A stretch of DNA of 64,000 bases from Bacteroidetes bacterium UBA7674 (GCA_002483105.1 DLHG01000009.1:263598-327597); one strand, 5' to 3'; positions 36,404-45,142 are shown, counted from the stretch's first letter. Made by a program: numbers and translations. The notes: generated from the sequence alone by a model not told the origin.

Positions 36404-38163
36404 TACTTTTTCTTTTTGCGGTTGTTGTTTTCCACTCTTGGCAGTGGCTTTGCATCTTTATTGTGCCTGCTATCAGTCAGTTGTTTCCGGTTTTTTGTCA
36501 TTACCTCTTTGCGGAGGTCTTCTTCTACATAGGATTTGTTCAGCTCGTCCTGCACTGATTCAAATTCTTCCTGCAGGCTGGCTATCTTTGCTTCAAGTAC
36601 GGTACGCTTCCGTGCTATTTCTTTGTCTTTCCTGCCCAAGGCATGCGTGTGAAGCACACTGCCTGCTTCTTCCATCAATTGTTGCTCTTCGCGGGCAGAC
36701 CCTGTTAGTACGCCGTTAGGACCCAGGTACACATCTACAAGGTCGAGTCCCCTATCTGTTATCACAAACTCACGAACCTGGTTGCTATGCTTCATGCCCC
36801 TTGATTTCATCAGGTACAACCCACGGTTGCGTTCACCGTTATGTTCTATGTCACGGACCAATATCCATGCGTCCACCAAAGAAGAAACACCTTCATCAGT
36901 TTGTTCATTTACAATATTATTCAGTGTGAGCGCTGTAAAGATCACCGTTATCTGCTCTGCCTGCAGGAAGTCTATCAGCCGCACAAGCATCGATTTAACT
37001 TCACTCACCGAACCTACCGTTATCAGGTTAGTGATCGGGTCGAGTATTACCGTTTTAGGTTTGAACTTTTTGATCATCTTATGGATAGCCACAAGATGCA
37101 TTTCCAGTCCATATAATGTTGGGCGCGATGCATAAAATTCCAGTAAACCTTTCTTTATGTGCGCTTCAAGGTCTATGTTTATAGATTTCATGTTGCGGAT
37201 GATCTGCTGTGGACTTTCTTCAAAGGCGAAATACACGCACTTTTCATTTCTTTTGCAGGTGGCATCAGCAAAGTAAGCCGCCATACTTGTCTTGCCCGTT
37301 CCCGCAGTTCCTGATACCAGTATGCTGCTGCCCCGGTAGAAGCCCAACCCGCCAACCATGTCATCGAGGGAAGGGATCCCTGTGGAAACACGTTCCGTGC
37401 TTACCTCGTGGTTGAGTAAAAGAGAGGTGACAGGTAATACCGATATGCCATCTTCATCTATCAGGAACGGGTATTCATTAGTGCCATGTGTGGTGCCGCG
37501 ATATTTCACAACACGTAGCACGCGCGTACCTATCTGGTTCACTACTTTGTGTTCCAGTAATATCACGCAGTCCGATACATATTCTTCCAGGCCTTGCCTT
37601 GTGAGTGTGCCTTCTCCTTTTTCGCCGGTTATGATGGCTGTCACGCCTTTGTCTTTCAGCCATTGAAACAGCCTGCGTAGTTCTGCACGTAATACATTTG
37701 TGTTGCTTAGTCCTGAGAAAAGATTTTCTATAGTATCCAATACTACACGTTTGGCTCCTATGCTGTCAATCGCATGACCAAGGCGAATGAATAGGCCTTC
37801 CAGGTTATACTCACCGGTTTCTTCTATTTCGCTGCGTTCAATATGTACATAGTCTATGGAGATTTTTTTGTCCTTCTGCATTTTGGGAAGGTCGAAGCCG
37901 AGAGAGGCAACATTCATTGCCAGCTCTTCGCTCTTTTCTTCAAAAGCCATAAACACGCCGGGTTCATTATATTCTAATGCACCGCGTACGATAAATTCTA
38001 ATGACATGAGGGTCTTGCCACAACCCGGCCCGCCGCAAATAAGTGTTGGCCTCCCTTCGGGGAAGCCTCCGCCTGTTATTTCGTCTAGTCCTGAAATACC
38101 TGTAGGTAGCTTGCGTAGCGTGGTGATCTTATTGTGCGTAGTTTTCTTTTTTATGGTGGCCAT
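36403..38163 (-). CDS. kaiC: KaiC double-domain ATPase/autokinase
   Basis: 586 residues with two RecA-like domains. CI: Walker A GGPGCGKT (44-51), catalytic E75-E76, Walker B D143. CII: Walker A GTAGTGKT (285-292), E315-E316, Walker B D375. The phosphorylation site that is S431-T432 in Synechococcus aligns with S427-S428 here, and T426 aligns with T422, so autokinase activity is plausible. After CII comes a long coiled coil (about 510-565) and a Lys-rich tail absent from cyanobacterial KaiC. First gene of kaiC-kaiB-kaiB-kinase-receiver, all overlapping or within 11 bp. Confidence 0.95.
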   Translation of the reverse strand: MATIKKKTTHNKITTLRKLPTGISGLDEITGGGFPEGRPTLICGGPGCGKTLMSLEFIVRGALEYNEPGVFMAFEEKSEELAMNVASLGFDLPKMQKDKKISIDYVHIERSEIEETGEYNLEGLFIRLGHAIDSIGAKRVVLDTIENLFSGLSNTNVLRAELRRLFQWLKDKGVTAIITGEKGEGTLTRQGLEEYVSDCVILLEHKVVNQIGTRVLRVVKYRGTTHGTNEYPFLIDEDGISVLPVTSLLLNHEVSTERVSTGIPSLDDMVGGLGFYRGSSILVSGTAGTGKTSMAAYFADATCKRNEKCVYFAFEESPQQIIRNMKSINIDLEAHIKKGLLEFYASRPTLYGLEMHLVAIHKMIKKFKPKTVILDPITNLITVGSVSEVKSMLVRLIDFLQAEQITVIFTALTLNNIVNEQTDEGVSSLVDAWILVRDIEHNGERNRGLYLMKSRGMKHSNQVREFVITDRGLDLVDVYLGPNGVLTGSAREEQQLMEEAGSVLHTHALGRKDKEIARKRTVLEAKIASLQEEFESVQDELNKSYVEEDLRKEVMTKNRKQLTDSRHNKDAKPLPRVENNNRKKKK

Positions 38164-38179
38164 ATGTCTAACTGATTGT

Positions 38180-38203
38180 GTATGATGAAACAGCTGATCA
38201 TAC
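38180..38203. promoter_or_regulatory. Inverted repeat in the kaiC leader
   Basis: GTATGAT-N10-ATCATAC lies 17-40 bp upstream of the kaiC start. With a weak -7 box (TATATTTA on the minus strand, 38236-38229) it would fall within the 5' leader, as an operator or RNA hairpin. The role is inferred only from symmetry and position. Confidence 0.45.
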
Positions 38204-38371
38204 CTGGCCGTACGAAGGGATGCTTCCGTAAATATAACTCTAATACTCTGCCATAAAAATTGTGCCCGCTACATTTTATATTGTAGAGGTGTATTTATAT
38301 GGTTATCAATACGTTAAAAATATTCCGGGTTATTTATTTTACTTGGATAGGTGGCGGGCAGTTGTGTGCAA

Positions 38372-38410
38372 TAGCAAAAGGCTCCAAACACAGTTTGGAG
38401 CCTTTTGCTA
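38372..38410 (-). terminator. Terminator of the ELWxxDGT-repeat gene
   Basis: 18-bp perfect stem (38372-38389 with 38393-38410) with a 3-base loop, T-rich on the minus-strand exit. A smaller GCTCC/GGAGC hairpin lies at 38419-38433. Confidence 0.92.
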
Positions 38411-38463
38411 TTATTTGCGCTCCTGTCAGGAGCCATTTAAGGTAAAGTCGTAATAGCCGTAGA

Positions 38464-40101
38464 CTAATTAATAGCCAGCCTTTTTACCATCTTACTTGTA
38501 GAGGTTTGCAACTCAACCGTGTACATACCAACCGCAAGATGAGAAACGTCTATTCGGTTGGCTCCGCTCACTGCTTTGCCGCTGTACACCTTATTACCTA
38601 AGATATTATAAACGGTGAGTGTAGCATCCTGAACCTCACCAAGCATGATAGTCACCATATTCGTAGCAGGGTTGGGGTATAACTCAAACGAAGAGGTAAG
38701 TGCCACGCTTGTAAGTCCTGAAGTGGTGCAGGTGTCATCCACTGTGTACATTTCACGGCCTGTGCCCGGTTCATAAGCAGCAAAGTACACCTTGCCGTTC
38801 ATCTTTCTGTAAACAGTTTCATAATCTACACTCCCCGGGTTTACAATTGCAGGATTTATCTCGCCAAGTAATACGGTACCAGCAGCAGTGCCATCGGTTA
38901 CCCAGGGTTCAATATTGTTGTTGCCGTTGTCCGCATCAAAGTATAGCCTGTCTGCACAAAGCACATTTCTCTGAGAGATGTTGTACACCCCTGCTCCCGA
39001 GCCTGCGTTAATGTCCATTAATAAGGATGTATTAGTCGCAGTGCCATCACTGCTCCATAGCTCAAAGCCACTGTTGCCGTCATTAGCAGTAAGTACCATT
39101 TTGCCACCTACTACCACTATGCCGCTCAGGTTACTGTTTGTAGCCCCTGCGGCTATATCTTTTATCAGTTGAGTGCCGCCTGCGGTGCCATCTGTTTCAA
39201 ACAATTCCCTTCCTGTAGTTCCGTTGTCTCCCGCAAAGTATAGTTTGTTATTGTACACGCACGAAATAAGCTGGTATTGGAGGCCATTTCCTGTACCTGC
39301 ATAGAGGTCGGTCACTATGCTTGTACCTGCTGTAGTACCATCTGTCACCCACAGTTCGTTGCCTTCAGTAGCAGTGTTAGCAAAGAAGTAAACCTTTCCC
39401 GCATAAGTGATGAATCCTGAAGGATTGGATGCAGGTGCGCCCGGGTTTATGTCTTTCAGCATACCGGTACCCGCTAGTGTACCATCAGTGATGTATGCCT
39501 CTTTCTTCATAGGGGAATCTAGTTCGGCACTTGCAGTAAAAATTAGTTTGTTGTTGATGATCGCGTAATCCCTGCCTGCTTCAAAAAGATTTGGGTCAAG
39601 GATATAAGTTCCTGCAGCTGTGCCATCTGATACAAAAAGCCTGCGACGTTGCAGTGTTGTAGCCGTGTCTGCTGTGAAGTACAACTTGTTGTTGAACACA
39701 ATAAAACTATTAGGTGCTATTGCATCACCGCCGAATGTTTTAATTAATTGTGTGCCCGCTACGCTGCCATCTGTTTTCCAAAGTTGTGAGCCACCATTCG
39801 CAACATCGACATAGCCAAAGTACACCTCGTTGTTGTATTCCTGGAAGTTGGCTACCTGCGGTATCACTTTAAGGAGTAGTGTTCCTCCTACAGTGCCATC
39901 AGTGCGATAAACACTGTAACTACCCGCGGAGTCGCGCATGTTGAAGTACAGCATGTTGTTATGCACTGTGCCATAGTATATGTTAGTCACCCCTGTATTG
40001 GTTGAGGTGCCGGCATATAGGTTCTGGAATAGGGTAGGTGTCTGGGCAGAAAGCTTTGTTATAGCTAACCCCCAAAAAAGTAAAGTCAGGATTTTTTTCA
40101 T
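38464..40101 (-). CDS. Secreted ELWxxDGT-repeat protein with type A T9SS sorting domain
   Basis: 545 residues. Signal peptide (ends KLSAQ). About ten tandem units carry the pattern (E/Q)LW-x-(T/S)DGT-x-x-GT (for example ELWVTDGTTAGT), alternating with LYF-x-A strands; these build a beta-propeller-like array. A type A sorting domain closes the protein (LYPNPATNMVTI to KRLAIN). Secretion through the type IX system is expected; function unknown. Confidence 0.93.
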   Translation of the reverse strand: MKKILTLLFWGLAITKLSAQTPTLFQNLYAGTSTNTGVTNIYYGTVHNNMLYFNMRDSAGSYSVYRTDGTVGGTLLLKVIPQVANFQEYNNEVYFGYVDVANGGSQLWKTDGSVAGTQLIKTFGGDAIAPNSFIVFNNKLYFTADTATTLQRRRLFVSDGTAAGTYILDPNLFEAGRDYAIINNKLIFTASAELDSPMKKEAYITDGTLAGTGMLKDINPGAPASNPSGFITYAGKVYFFANTATEGNELWVTDGTTAGTSIVTDLYAGTGNGLQYQLISCVYNNKLYFAGDNGTTGRELFETDGTAGGTQLIKDIAAGATNSNLSGIVVVGGKMVLTANDGNSGFELWSSDGTATNTSLLMDINAGSGAGVYNISQRNVLCADRLYFDADNGNNNIEPWVTDGTAAGTVLLGEINPAIVNPGSVDYETVYRKMNGKVYFAAYEPGTGREMYTVDDTCTTSGLTSVALTSSFELYPNPATNMVTIMLGEVQDATLTVYNILGNKVYSGKAVSGANRIDVSHLAVGMYTVELQTSTSKMVKRLAIN

Positions 40102-40126
40102 AAAGATCAGTTGATTATATTTTTCC

Positions 40127-40134
40127 CAAATGTA
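40127..40134 (-). promoter_or_regulatory. -7 element of the ELWxxDGT-repeat gene
   Basis: Minus-strand TACATTTG is a perfect TAnnTTTG match 26 bp upstream of the ATG at 40101. Confidence 0.6.
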
Positions 40135-40452
40135 GACTCATTGGTACTCATGGGAAATACCGTGTATTGGGTATTTATTGCCATCTGCGGGATCAGCTAT
40201 GCCATGTAGAATAAACGGCTTATTGAGAGGTGAAATATTAGATGTGATGCCCTTTGATACATTAGCACAACTCGGGACATTCTCAATCAGTAAGAACGCT
40301 CTTAATGACACTGTTATAGTAAAAGGGACAGAATCACAAGTGAATATACCGAAGTGTTGGCCGGACGGGCGAAACGGAAATTGATAAGTCAGGTAATGGT
40401 GTTAAATCTTGTCGACATTGCAAAGCAGAAGTGACGAAAACGAGAGTTCGCG
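40135..40452. other. Intergenic region with no supported gene
   Basis: 318 bp. A 68-codon frame (40178-40384) and a shorter overlapping frame ending at 40471, encoding SCRHCKAEV and DDYCH, look faintly like a zinc-ribbon fragment, but neither has a start context or a recognisable family. I treat the stretch as non-coding, possibly decayed sequence. Confidence 0.4.
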
Positions 40453-40496
40453 ATGATTATTGTCATATATAAGGGTAGTTACGTCCCGTACTTTCA
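40453..40496 (+). promoter_or_regulatory. Class II-type regulon promoter, L,D-transpeptidase gene
   Basis: Dyad ATGAT-TATT-GTCAT (40453-40466) with centre 29.5 bp before TACTTTCA (40489-40496), a weak -7 box. Predicted +1 near 40501, leader about 68 bases. Confidence 0.6.
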
Positions 40497-40568
40497 CACC
40501 TCATTCCAACCACAGGGAATTGCTGAAAGTAAAGTATTATCAAAGAATTTGACAAACAGTGTAGGCTT

Positions 40569-41810
40569 ATGTACATCCGGCAAATATTATTGATCCTGGT
40601 GATTCTACCAGGCATATCAACGAAATTGCTATGCCAGGTATCTAAACTGAATTTCCCGGCACAAGTGGCTGCATTACAAAAGCAGAATCCGGACATGCTG
40701 CATTACTCAGCTTATACTATACTATCAATCCTGGAAAATAGCACTTATAAAGGGCTAGACCCTAAGAGATACCACACACCTCATTCGCTGGAAATAATAA
40801 ACCATCCAAAAGGAGATAGTATAACGGCCACCCTTCTATCTGACGGACTGATAACATACTGTATAGACTTACAACGATCTCCGGATATTGACAATCAGAT
40901 CTCCTATGATGAAATATCCGGTAAGTATACAACACAGAATAACCCAACCACCATCCTGGATCATCTTGCTAACATAAGATCAGATAGCCAGCTCGTGGAA
41001 TTTATTACCGGCCTTGAGCCGAATGACGACAATTACAATTCTTTACTAAACGAGCTTAGAATACAGGTAGACAGCAATCACACAAAGAAGATAGAGGCGC
41101 TAAAATTATCTATAGCATACTACCGATGGATCTATCATTTCAATTTTGAAAAATGTATTGTCGTTAATATACCTTCAGCTACCCTAAGATGCCTCGGGCA
41201 TAACAAAGACACGATTGAAATGAAGGTGGTTGTTGGCAAGCCCTCTACAAGAACGCCCCGTTTTGCAGCACACTGCAACCAGGTGATCTTATATCCTTAC
41301 TGGCATGTACCGAGAAGCATAGCTGTTAACGAAATATTGCCTGCGTGTAAAAAAAACGCAGGGACACCAAACATATTGAACCTGCAAGTACTAAATAGCA
41401 AAGGCCAGGTGATAGACCCGCTGAAGATAAACTGGCGGTCATACAGCGGAAGGAATTTCCCATATACCTTCAGACAGACAACCGGCTGCGGCAATGCTCT
41501 CGGTGTAATAAAATTCAACATTACAGATCCATTCAGTGTATATCTACACGACACAAATTTTAAGAATGCTTTTAATTCTAAACGGAGATACCTGAGCCAC
41601 GGCTGTGTAAGAGTGGAAAAACCTGTGGCATTAGCTAATTTCCTTTTACCCGAGAAAATTGACGAGTCTTTTGTGACCTCGTGTATCAGGGGGCAAAAGC
41701 CGGTAATTAAGCCGCTGCCTCAGGTGCCCGTATTTGTTGTGTACATGCCGGTCACTTTTGATACATCAGGAACAATCGTCTATCATGACGACGTATACAA
41801 ACTTCTTTGA
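40569..41810 (+). CDS. L,D-transpeptidase family protein (YcbB-like)
   Basis: 413 residues. N-terminal hydrophobic signal (about 5-22), a helical domain (25-190), then a YkuD catalytic domain (about 190-400) with HDTN (327-330) and SHGCVR (343-348, nucleophile C346). Such enzymes form 3-3 cross-links in peptidoglycan or attach proteins to it, and are linked to stress-resistant walls. Two extra Cys flank the active site (C307, C260). Monocistronic, under the first of the shared-architecture promoters. Confidence 0.9.
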   Translation: MYIRQILLILVILPGISTKLLCQVSKLNFPAQVAALQKQNPDMLHYSAYTILSILENSTYKGLDPKRYHTPHSLEIINHPKGDSITATLLSDGLITYCIDLQRSPDIDNQISYDEISGKYTTQNNPTTILDHLANIRSDSQLVEFITGLEPNDDNYNSLLNELRIQVDSNHTKKIEALKLSIAYYRWIYHFNFEKCIVVNIPSATLRCLGHNKDTIEMKVVVGKPSTRTPRFAAHCNQVILYPYWHVPRSIAVNEILPACKKNAGTPNILNLQVLNSKGQVIDPLKINWRSYSGRNFPYTFRQTTGCGNALGVIKFNITDPFSVYLHDTNFKNAFNSKRRYLSHGCVRVEKPVALANFLLPEKIDESFVTSCIRGQKPVIKPLPQVPVFVVYMPVTFDTSGTIVYHDDVYKLL

Positions 41811-41830
41811 GAGCATTGTCGTCTGTTCTA

Positions 41831-41874
41831 ACGACCACCGTTATTGAATTGGTCTGGTGATGTACGGAAATTTG
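41831..41874 (+). promoter_or_regulatory. Class II-type regulon promoter, MBL-remnant/DUF457 unit
   Basis: Dyad ACGAC-CACC-GTTAT (41831-41844), centre 29.5 bp before GAAATTTG (41867-41874). Predicted +1 near 41879, 11 bases before the ATG at 41890. Confidence 0.7.
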
Positions 41875-41889
41875 TAGAAAATAAATACA

Positions 41890-42006
41890 ATGTTAGTTGA
41901 GCAGATTTATATAGGGTGCCTGGCACAAGCCGAAGTAAATTTCTTATCGCAGATCTATGATTCTCATCATTACTTTTCATTTGAAGCACCTGTAATTTTG
42001 CAATAG
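41890..42006 (+). pseudogene. Remnant of an MBL-fold hydrolase gene, N-terminal codons only
   Basis: A 38-codon frame begins MLVEQIYIGCLAQA, which resembles the N-terminus of the MBL-fold (rhodanese-associated, persulfide-dioxygenase-like) hydrolases of Bacteroidota; the following residues do not continue that family and a stop comes at 42004. It has a short leader from a regulon promoter and ends 1 bp before the DUF457 start, so it may now serve as a leader peptide. The homology is judged from memory of the family and only 14 residues long. Confidence 0.45.
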
Positions 42007-42007
42007 G

Positions 42008-43015
42008 ATGGATACTATTACGCATATAGTCGTAGGTGCCTGTATTGGTGACTTGTTCGCAGGTAAGCAATTAGGTAGAAAAGCAATGCTCTGGGGTGCT
42101 CTTGCCCAGAGCCTTCCTGATATAGATTTTGTTGCTGCCTTTTGGCAGAACCCTGCCAATAACTTGCTGACACACAGAGGATTCACCCACTCATTCCTGT
42201 TTATTATTCTCATCAGTCCGTTGTTTGCAATGCTATCAGAGCGATGGCATAGAAAGCATGATATCTCCATTTACAAATGGGTGCTTTTTTGGGGGATACA
42301 GATGCTGTTGCATATTTTCCTGGATGCTTTTAATGTATATGGTACCGGTTGGTTTGAACCATTTAGCCATCACAGGGTGAGTTTCCATAGCATCTTTGTA
42401 GCAGATCCTTTTTTTAGTATCGGGGCCGGTGCAGCCTTCCTTGCATTGCTTATATTCAGGTCAAAGGAGAATTTAAGGAGGACCATAGCAATAGGAGCAT
42501 TGTCGTTTAGCGCTATTTATCTGGCCTATAGCATCATCAACCAGAGAATGATTCGTAATGAGGTAGGACGTCTGCTGGCACGGCAAAGTGTAGCCTACAA
42601 TAGGCTGTTTATTACCCCCACGCCACTGAACAACTGGTTGTGGTATGTGGTTGCAGAAAATGATTCCGGGTATAATATCGGCTACCGGTCCGTTTTCGAC
42701 AGATCATCGGTAATGGATCTGAAATATTACCCCAGAAACGACAGTTTGAGAAAGGAATATATTCATGAAGATGTACAGCACCTGGTTCGCTTTTCACAGG
42801 GCTATTATACGCTCGAGAAGTGGAATGACACGCTGGTCTTCAACGACCTTAGGTTCGGGCAGATACTTGGCTGGCAGGACTCGAGCACCCGGTTCACTTT
42901 TTATTACTTCCTTCGGGAGAACGCCGATAATGACCTGGTGGTACAGCGAGGACGTTTCGCAAGGTTCGATAAAAGCGCTTTTACATCATTAATTGATCGG
43001 ATAAAGGGCAATTAA
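42008..43015 (+). CDS. Metal-dependent hydrolase-like membrane protein (DUF457/YdjM type)
   Basis: 335 residues. MDTITHIVVGACIGDL, then LPDIDFV, LTHRGFTHSFLF and HIFLDAFNVYGT place His/Asp residues as in the YdjM/DUF457 membrane family; four or five transmembrane helices in residues 1-185, then a soluble C-terminal domain (about 190-335). Function of the family is uncertain. Stop codon overlaps that of the convergent PLD gene. Confidence 0.85.
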   Translation: MDTITHIVVGACIGDLFAGKQLGRKAMLWGALAQSLPDIDFVAAFWQNPANNLLTHRGFTHSFLFIILISPLFAMLSERWHRKHDISIYKWVLFWGIQMLLHIFLDAFNVYGTGWFEPFSHHRVSFHSIFVADPFFSIGAGAAFLALLIFRSKENLRRTIAIGALSFSAIYLAYSIINQRMIRNEVGRLLARQSVAYNRLFITPTPLNNWLWYVVAENDSGYNIGYRSVFDRSSVMDLKYYPRNDSLRKEYIHEDVQHLVRFSQGYYTLEKWNDTLVFNDLRFGQILGWQDSSTRFTFYYFLRENADNDLVVQRGRFARFDKSAFTSLIDRIKGN

Positions 43016-44187
43016 CCTCTAACATCGGTTTGCTTGAAATAGAAGGTAAACAGGAAGAAAACAATGTGCATAATATCAAATGACAATCTATGCCAAAGTC
43101 TTTGGAAGAAGTTATAGTGATTGGTATATAATTCTCGAGTGATCTTCAGGCAGTTTTTTTCAATGATACTATCTAACGAGGCATTTACTTCCCGCGCGAA
43201 AGGAGCATTCTTTATATCCAGGTTAACTTCTACACTGGCGTAGGCACTGATATTATTTACGTTGTATGAACCGGCTAGCACTTGCTGTCCGTCCCTGACA
43301 GCAATTTTGCCGTGCAGGATATTATCCTGGTATTCATAGATATCTATTCCACTTCTGAATAGCCGCCTGTAAACGTATCTTTCGGCCCATTTTGCCAGTT
43401 TAACATCAGATGGCCCGGCCAGTATTAGTTTTATCTTTACACCTCTGTCGGAAGCACGGATGATCTCGTTTAAAAGCCTCCGCCCGGGCCAGAAATAGCT
43501 GGACATCAGGATGATACTATGTCGGGCAGTATGGAACAGCTCCATATAGCTTTGGTATATTTCCGTTTGCCTCTTTACCCAGTCGTTCCGCCTGATCTTT
43601 ACGATACATATATCCTTCAATTTAGGCGCCTGTAGTGGCAGTTCCTCTATTTTAGCTCTTCTCAGGGAACCATTCCACATTTTTATACAATAGTGCTGCA
43701 ATTGCTCCGCCGCCTCTCCCTCGGTGCAAATCGCCCAGTCGAGCCAACCTTTTCCCGCAGGAGTGTCATTGTATTTGTTGCTGATATTAATACCCCCTAC
43801 CAGAGCTGTATGAGCATCTGAGATAAATACCTTATAGTGCAGCCGTCGCCCCATATAGAAATTCTGGCTCCTGACAAATGGTTCAAAAAAACTCAGGTGC
43901 ACTCCGGCAAGCTTCATGCTGTTAATAAATTCGACCGGCAAATTTCCCGATGCATACCCATCAAGTAGCAAGTATACTTTCACATTCCTGTTCGCAGCTC
44001 TTTTTAAAGCATCTGCTATCCGGATTCCTGTTTCGTCAGCATCATATAAATAGGTGTGTAAGTGTATAGTTGACTTGGCGGCATCGATCAGATTCTCCAG
44101 TAATGTAAAGTACTCGCTGCCGCCATGAATAAGTTGCACCTTATTATGCCTTGTATAAGTTGGTGTATGTACATCATCGCGAGCCAT
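43012..44187 (-). CDS. Phospholipase D-superfamily protein, cardiolipin synthase-like
   Basis: 391 residues from the ATG at 44187. Two HKD motifs: HYKVFISD in the first half and HGKIAVRD in the second, each followed by GG-x-N or GS-x-N as in cardiolipin synthases (GGINISNKY, GSYNVNNIS). No N-terminal membrane helices; one hydrophobic stretch near the C-terminus (IMHIVFFLFTFYF). A longer frame exists to 44346, but the predicted transcription start coincides with 44187, so the mRNA may be leaderless. Cardiolipin synthesis or phosphatidyl transfer is inferred from family. Confidence 0.87.
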   Translation of the reverse strand: MARDDVHTPTYTRHNKVQLIHGGSEYFTLLENLIDAAKSTIHLHTYLYDADETGIRIADALKRAANRNVKVYLLLDGYASGNLPVEFINSMKLAGVHLSFFEPFVRSQNFYMGRRLHYKVFISDAHTALVGGINISNKYNDTPAGKGWLDWAICTEGEAAEQLQHYCIKMWNGSLRRAKIEELPLQAPKLKDICIVKIRRNDWVKRQTEIYQSYMELFHTARHSIILMSSYFWPGRRLLNEIIRASDRGVKIKLILAGPSDVKLAKWAERYVYRRLFRSGIDIYEYQDNILHGKIAVRDGQQVLAGSYNVNNISAYASVEVNLDIKNAPFAREVNASLDSIIEKNCLKITRELYTNHYNFFQRLWHRLSFDIMHIVFFLFTFYFKQTDVRG

Positions 44188-44191
44188 TTCA

Positions 44192-44235
44192 CAAAAGTAT
44201 TCTGTCATTGTGAGAAGGGTGATGATGGAGGTCAA
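44192..44235 (-). promoter_or_regulatory. Class II-type regulon promoter, PLD gene
   Basis: Minus-strand dyad TTGAC-CTCC-ATCAT (44235-44222), centre 29.5 bp before TACTTTTG (44199-44192). Predicted +1 falls on the A of the ATG at 44187. Confidence 0.8.
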
Positions 44236-44275
44236 GGTGATGGTATTCACTACCTGATATAGGTCATAGCTGTTA

Positions 44276-44319
44276 GTGAGCATTGTCATTGTGTACGCCC
44301 GGCAGCCGGACTTACTTTG
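44276..44319 (+). promoter_or_regulatory. Class II-type regulon promoter, outer-membrane barrel gene
   Basis: Dyad GTGAG-CATT-GTCAT (44276-44289), centre 29.5 bp before TTACTTTG (44312-44319). Leader about 36 bases to the ATG at 44360. Confidence 0.78.
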
Positions 44320-44359
44320 CATAAGTTTATAATCGCCTCCGGGCACAAAACTTTAAAAC

Positions 44360-45091
44360 ATGAAAAGGATAATCAATTCAACCCTTGCCTCTGCAGTGCT
44401 TTTACTGCTGTCAGTTGCATCTTATGCTCAGAAGAACACATTTACCGTAGGAGCCAGGGGCGGAGTAAATATCTCCAAACTGTGTTGTGGTTCGATGGAA
44501 CTAAATGAGGATTACAAGTTCGGTGAGGGACCTTCTTTCGGTCTTACTGCTGCTTACGGGGTCTCGAAACATTTTTCTATTGCTGCCGAACTTGATTGGA
44601 CCACTCAGGGTGGAAAGAAGAACGGTATGCAAGCCGTAAACCCCGGAAGTAATGGCTCTGTACTATATGCCGATTTCGACAATAAAACAGTTCTTAATTA
44701 CCTTGAACTTCCGATAATGGCAAGAGTTACATTCGGCGATAAGTTTAAGTATTATATCAATGCCGGACCATACATCGGGTATCTCTTGAGTGCCAGGAAT
44801 GTTACCGCCGGTAGTAGCATGTTGTACAGTGATAAGGCTGGCAGCCATGTAGAATATGCTTCCATCCAGTCATTTGAGTCAGATAAGAAAGCCACCGATC
44901 AGTTTACCACAATAAACTATGGCCTAACGGGCGGTGTAGGTGCTGGCTATATGTTTGCAAAGCATGGTTTATGGCTCGATGGCCGCTATGTGATGGGTAT
45001 CCCAAATGTAAGGAAGAACACAGCCATAAATGGTGAGAACAGCACAGGTAGTATAATGGTCGGCATCATGTATACCTATAATTTGAACTAG
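44360..45091 (+). CDS. Outer-membrane beta-barrel protein (PorT/porin-like)
   Basis: 243 residues. Signal peptide (ends VASYAQ), then NTFTVGARGGVNIS and alternating strands (FGLTAAYGVSKHFSIAAEL, YINAGPYIGYLL, LTGGVGAGYMF, IMVGIMYTYNL) ending in an aromatic-rich final strand as expected for insertion by BAM. Two adjacent Cys (KLCCGS) near residue 33 are unusual. Divergent from the PLD gene; each has its own regulon site. Confidence 0.88.
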   Translation: MKRIINSTLASAVLLLLSVASYAQKNTFTVGARGGVNISKLCCGSMELNEDYKFGEGPSFGLTAAYGVSKHFSIAAELDWTTQGGKKNGMQAVNPGSNGSVLYADFDNKTVLNYLELPIMARVTFGDKFKYYINAGPYIGYLLSARNVTAGSSMLYSDKAGSHVEYASIQSFESDKKATDQFTTINYGLTGGVGAGYMFAKHGLWLDGRYVMGIPNVRKNTAINGENSTGSIMVGIMYTYNLN

Positions 45092-45111
45092 GACAAAAAA
45101 TCGTTTTTGGT

Positions 45112-45142
45112 TCAATGCCCCGGTCCTGCGCCGGGGCATTGA
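45112..45142 (+). terminator. Probable terminator after the barrel gene
   Basis: 12-bp GC-rich stem TCAATGCCCCGG/CCGGGGCATTGA with a 7-base loop; no strong T tract follows. Confidence 0.65.

Noticed and set aside
40178..40384. 68-codon open frame upstream of the L,D-transpeptidase
   Set aside because: No family resemblance, no start context and no signal peptide; it probably reflects chance openness of intergenic DNA.
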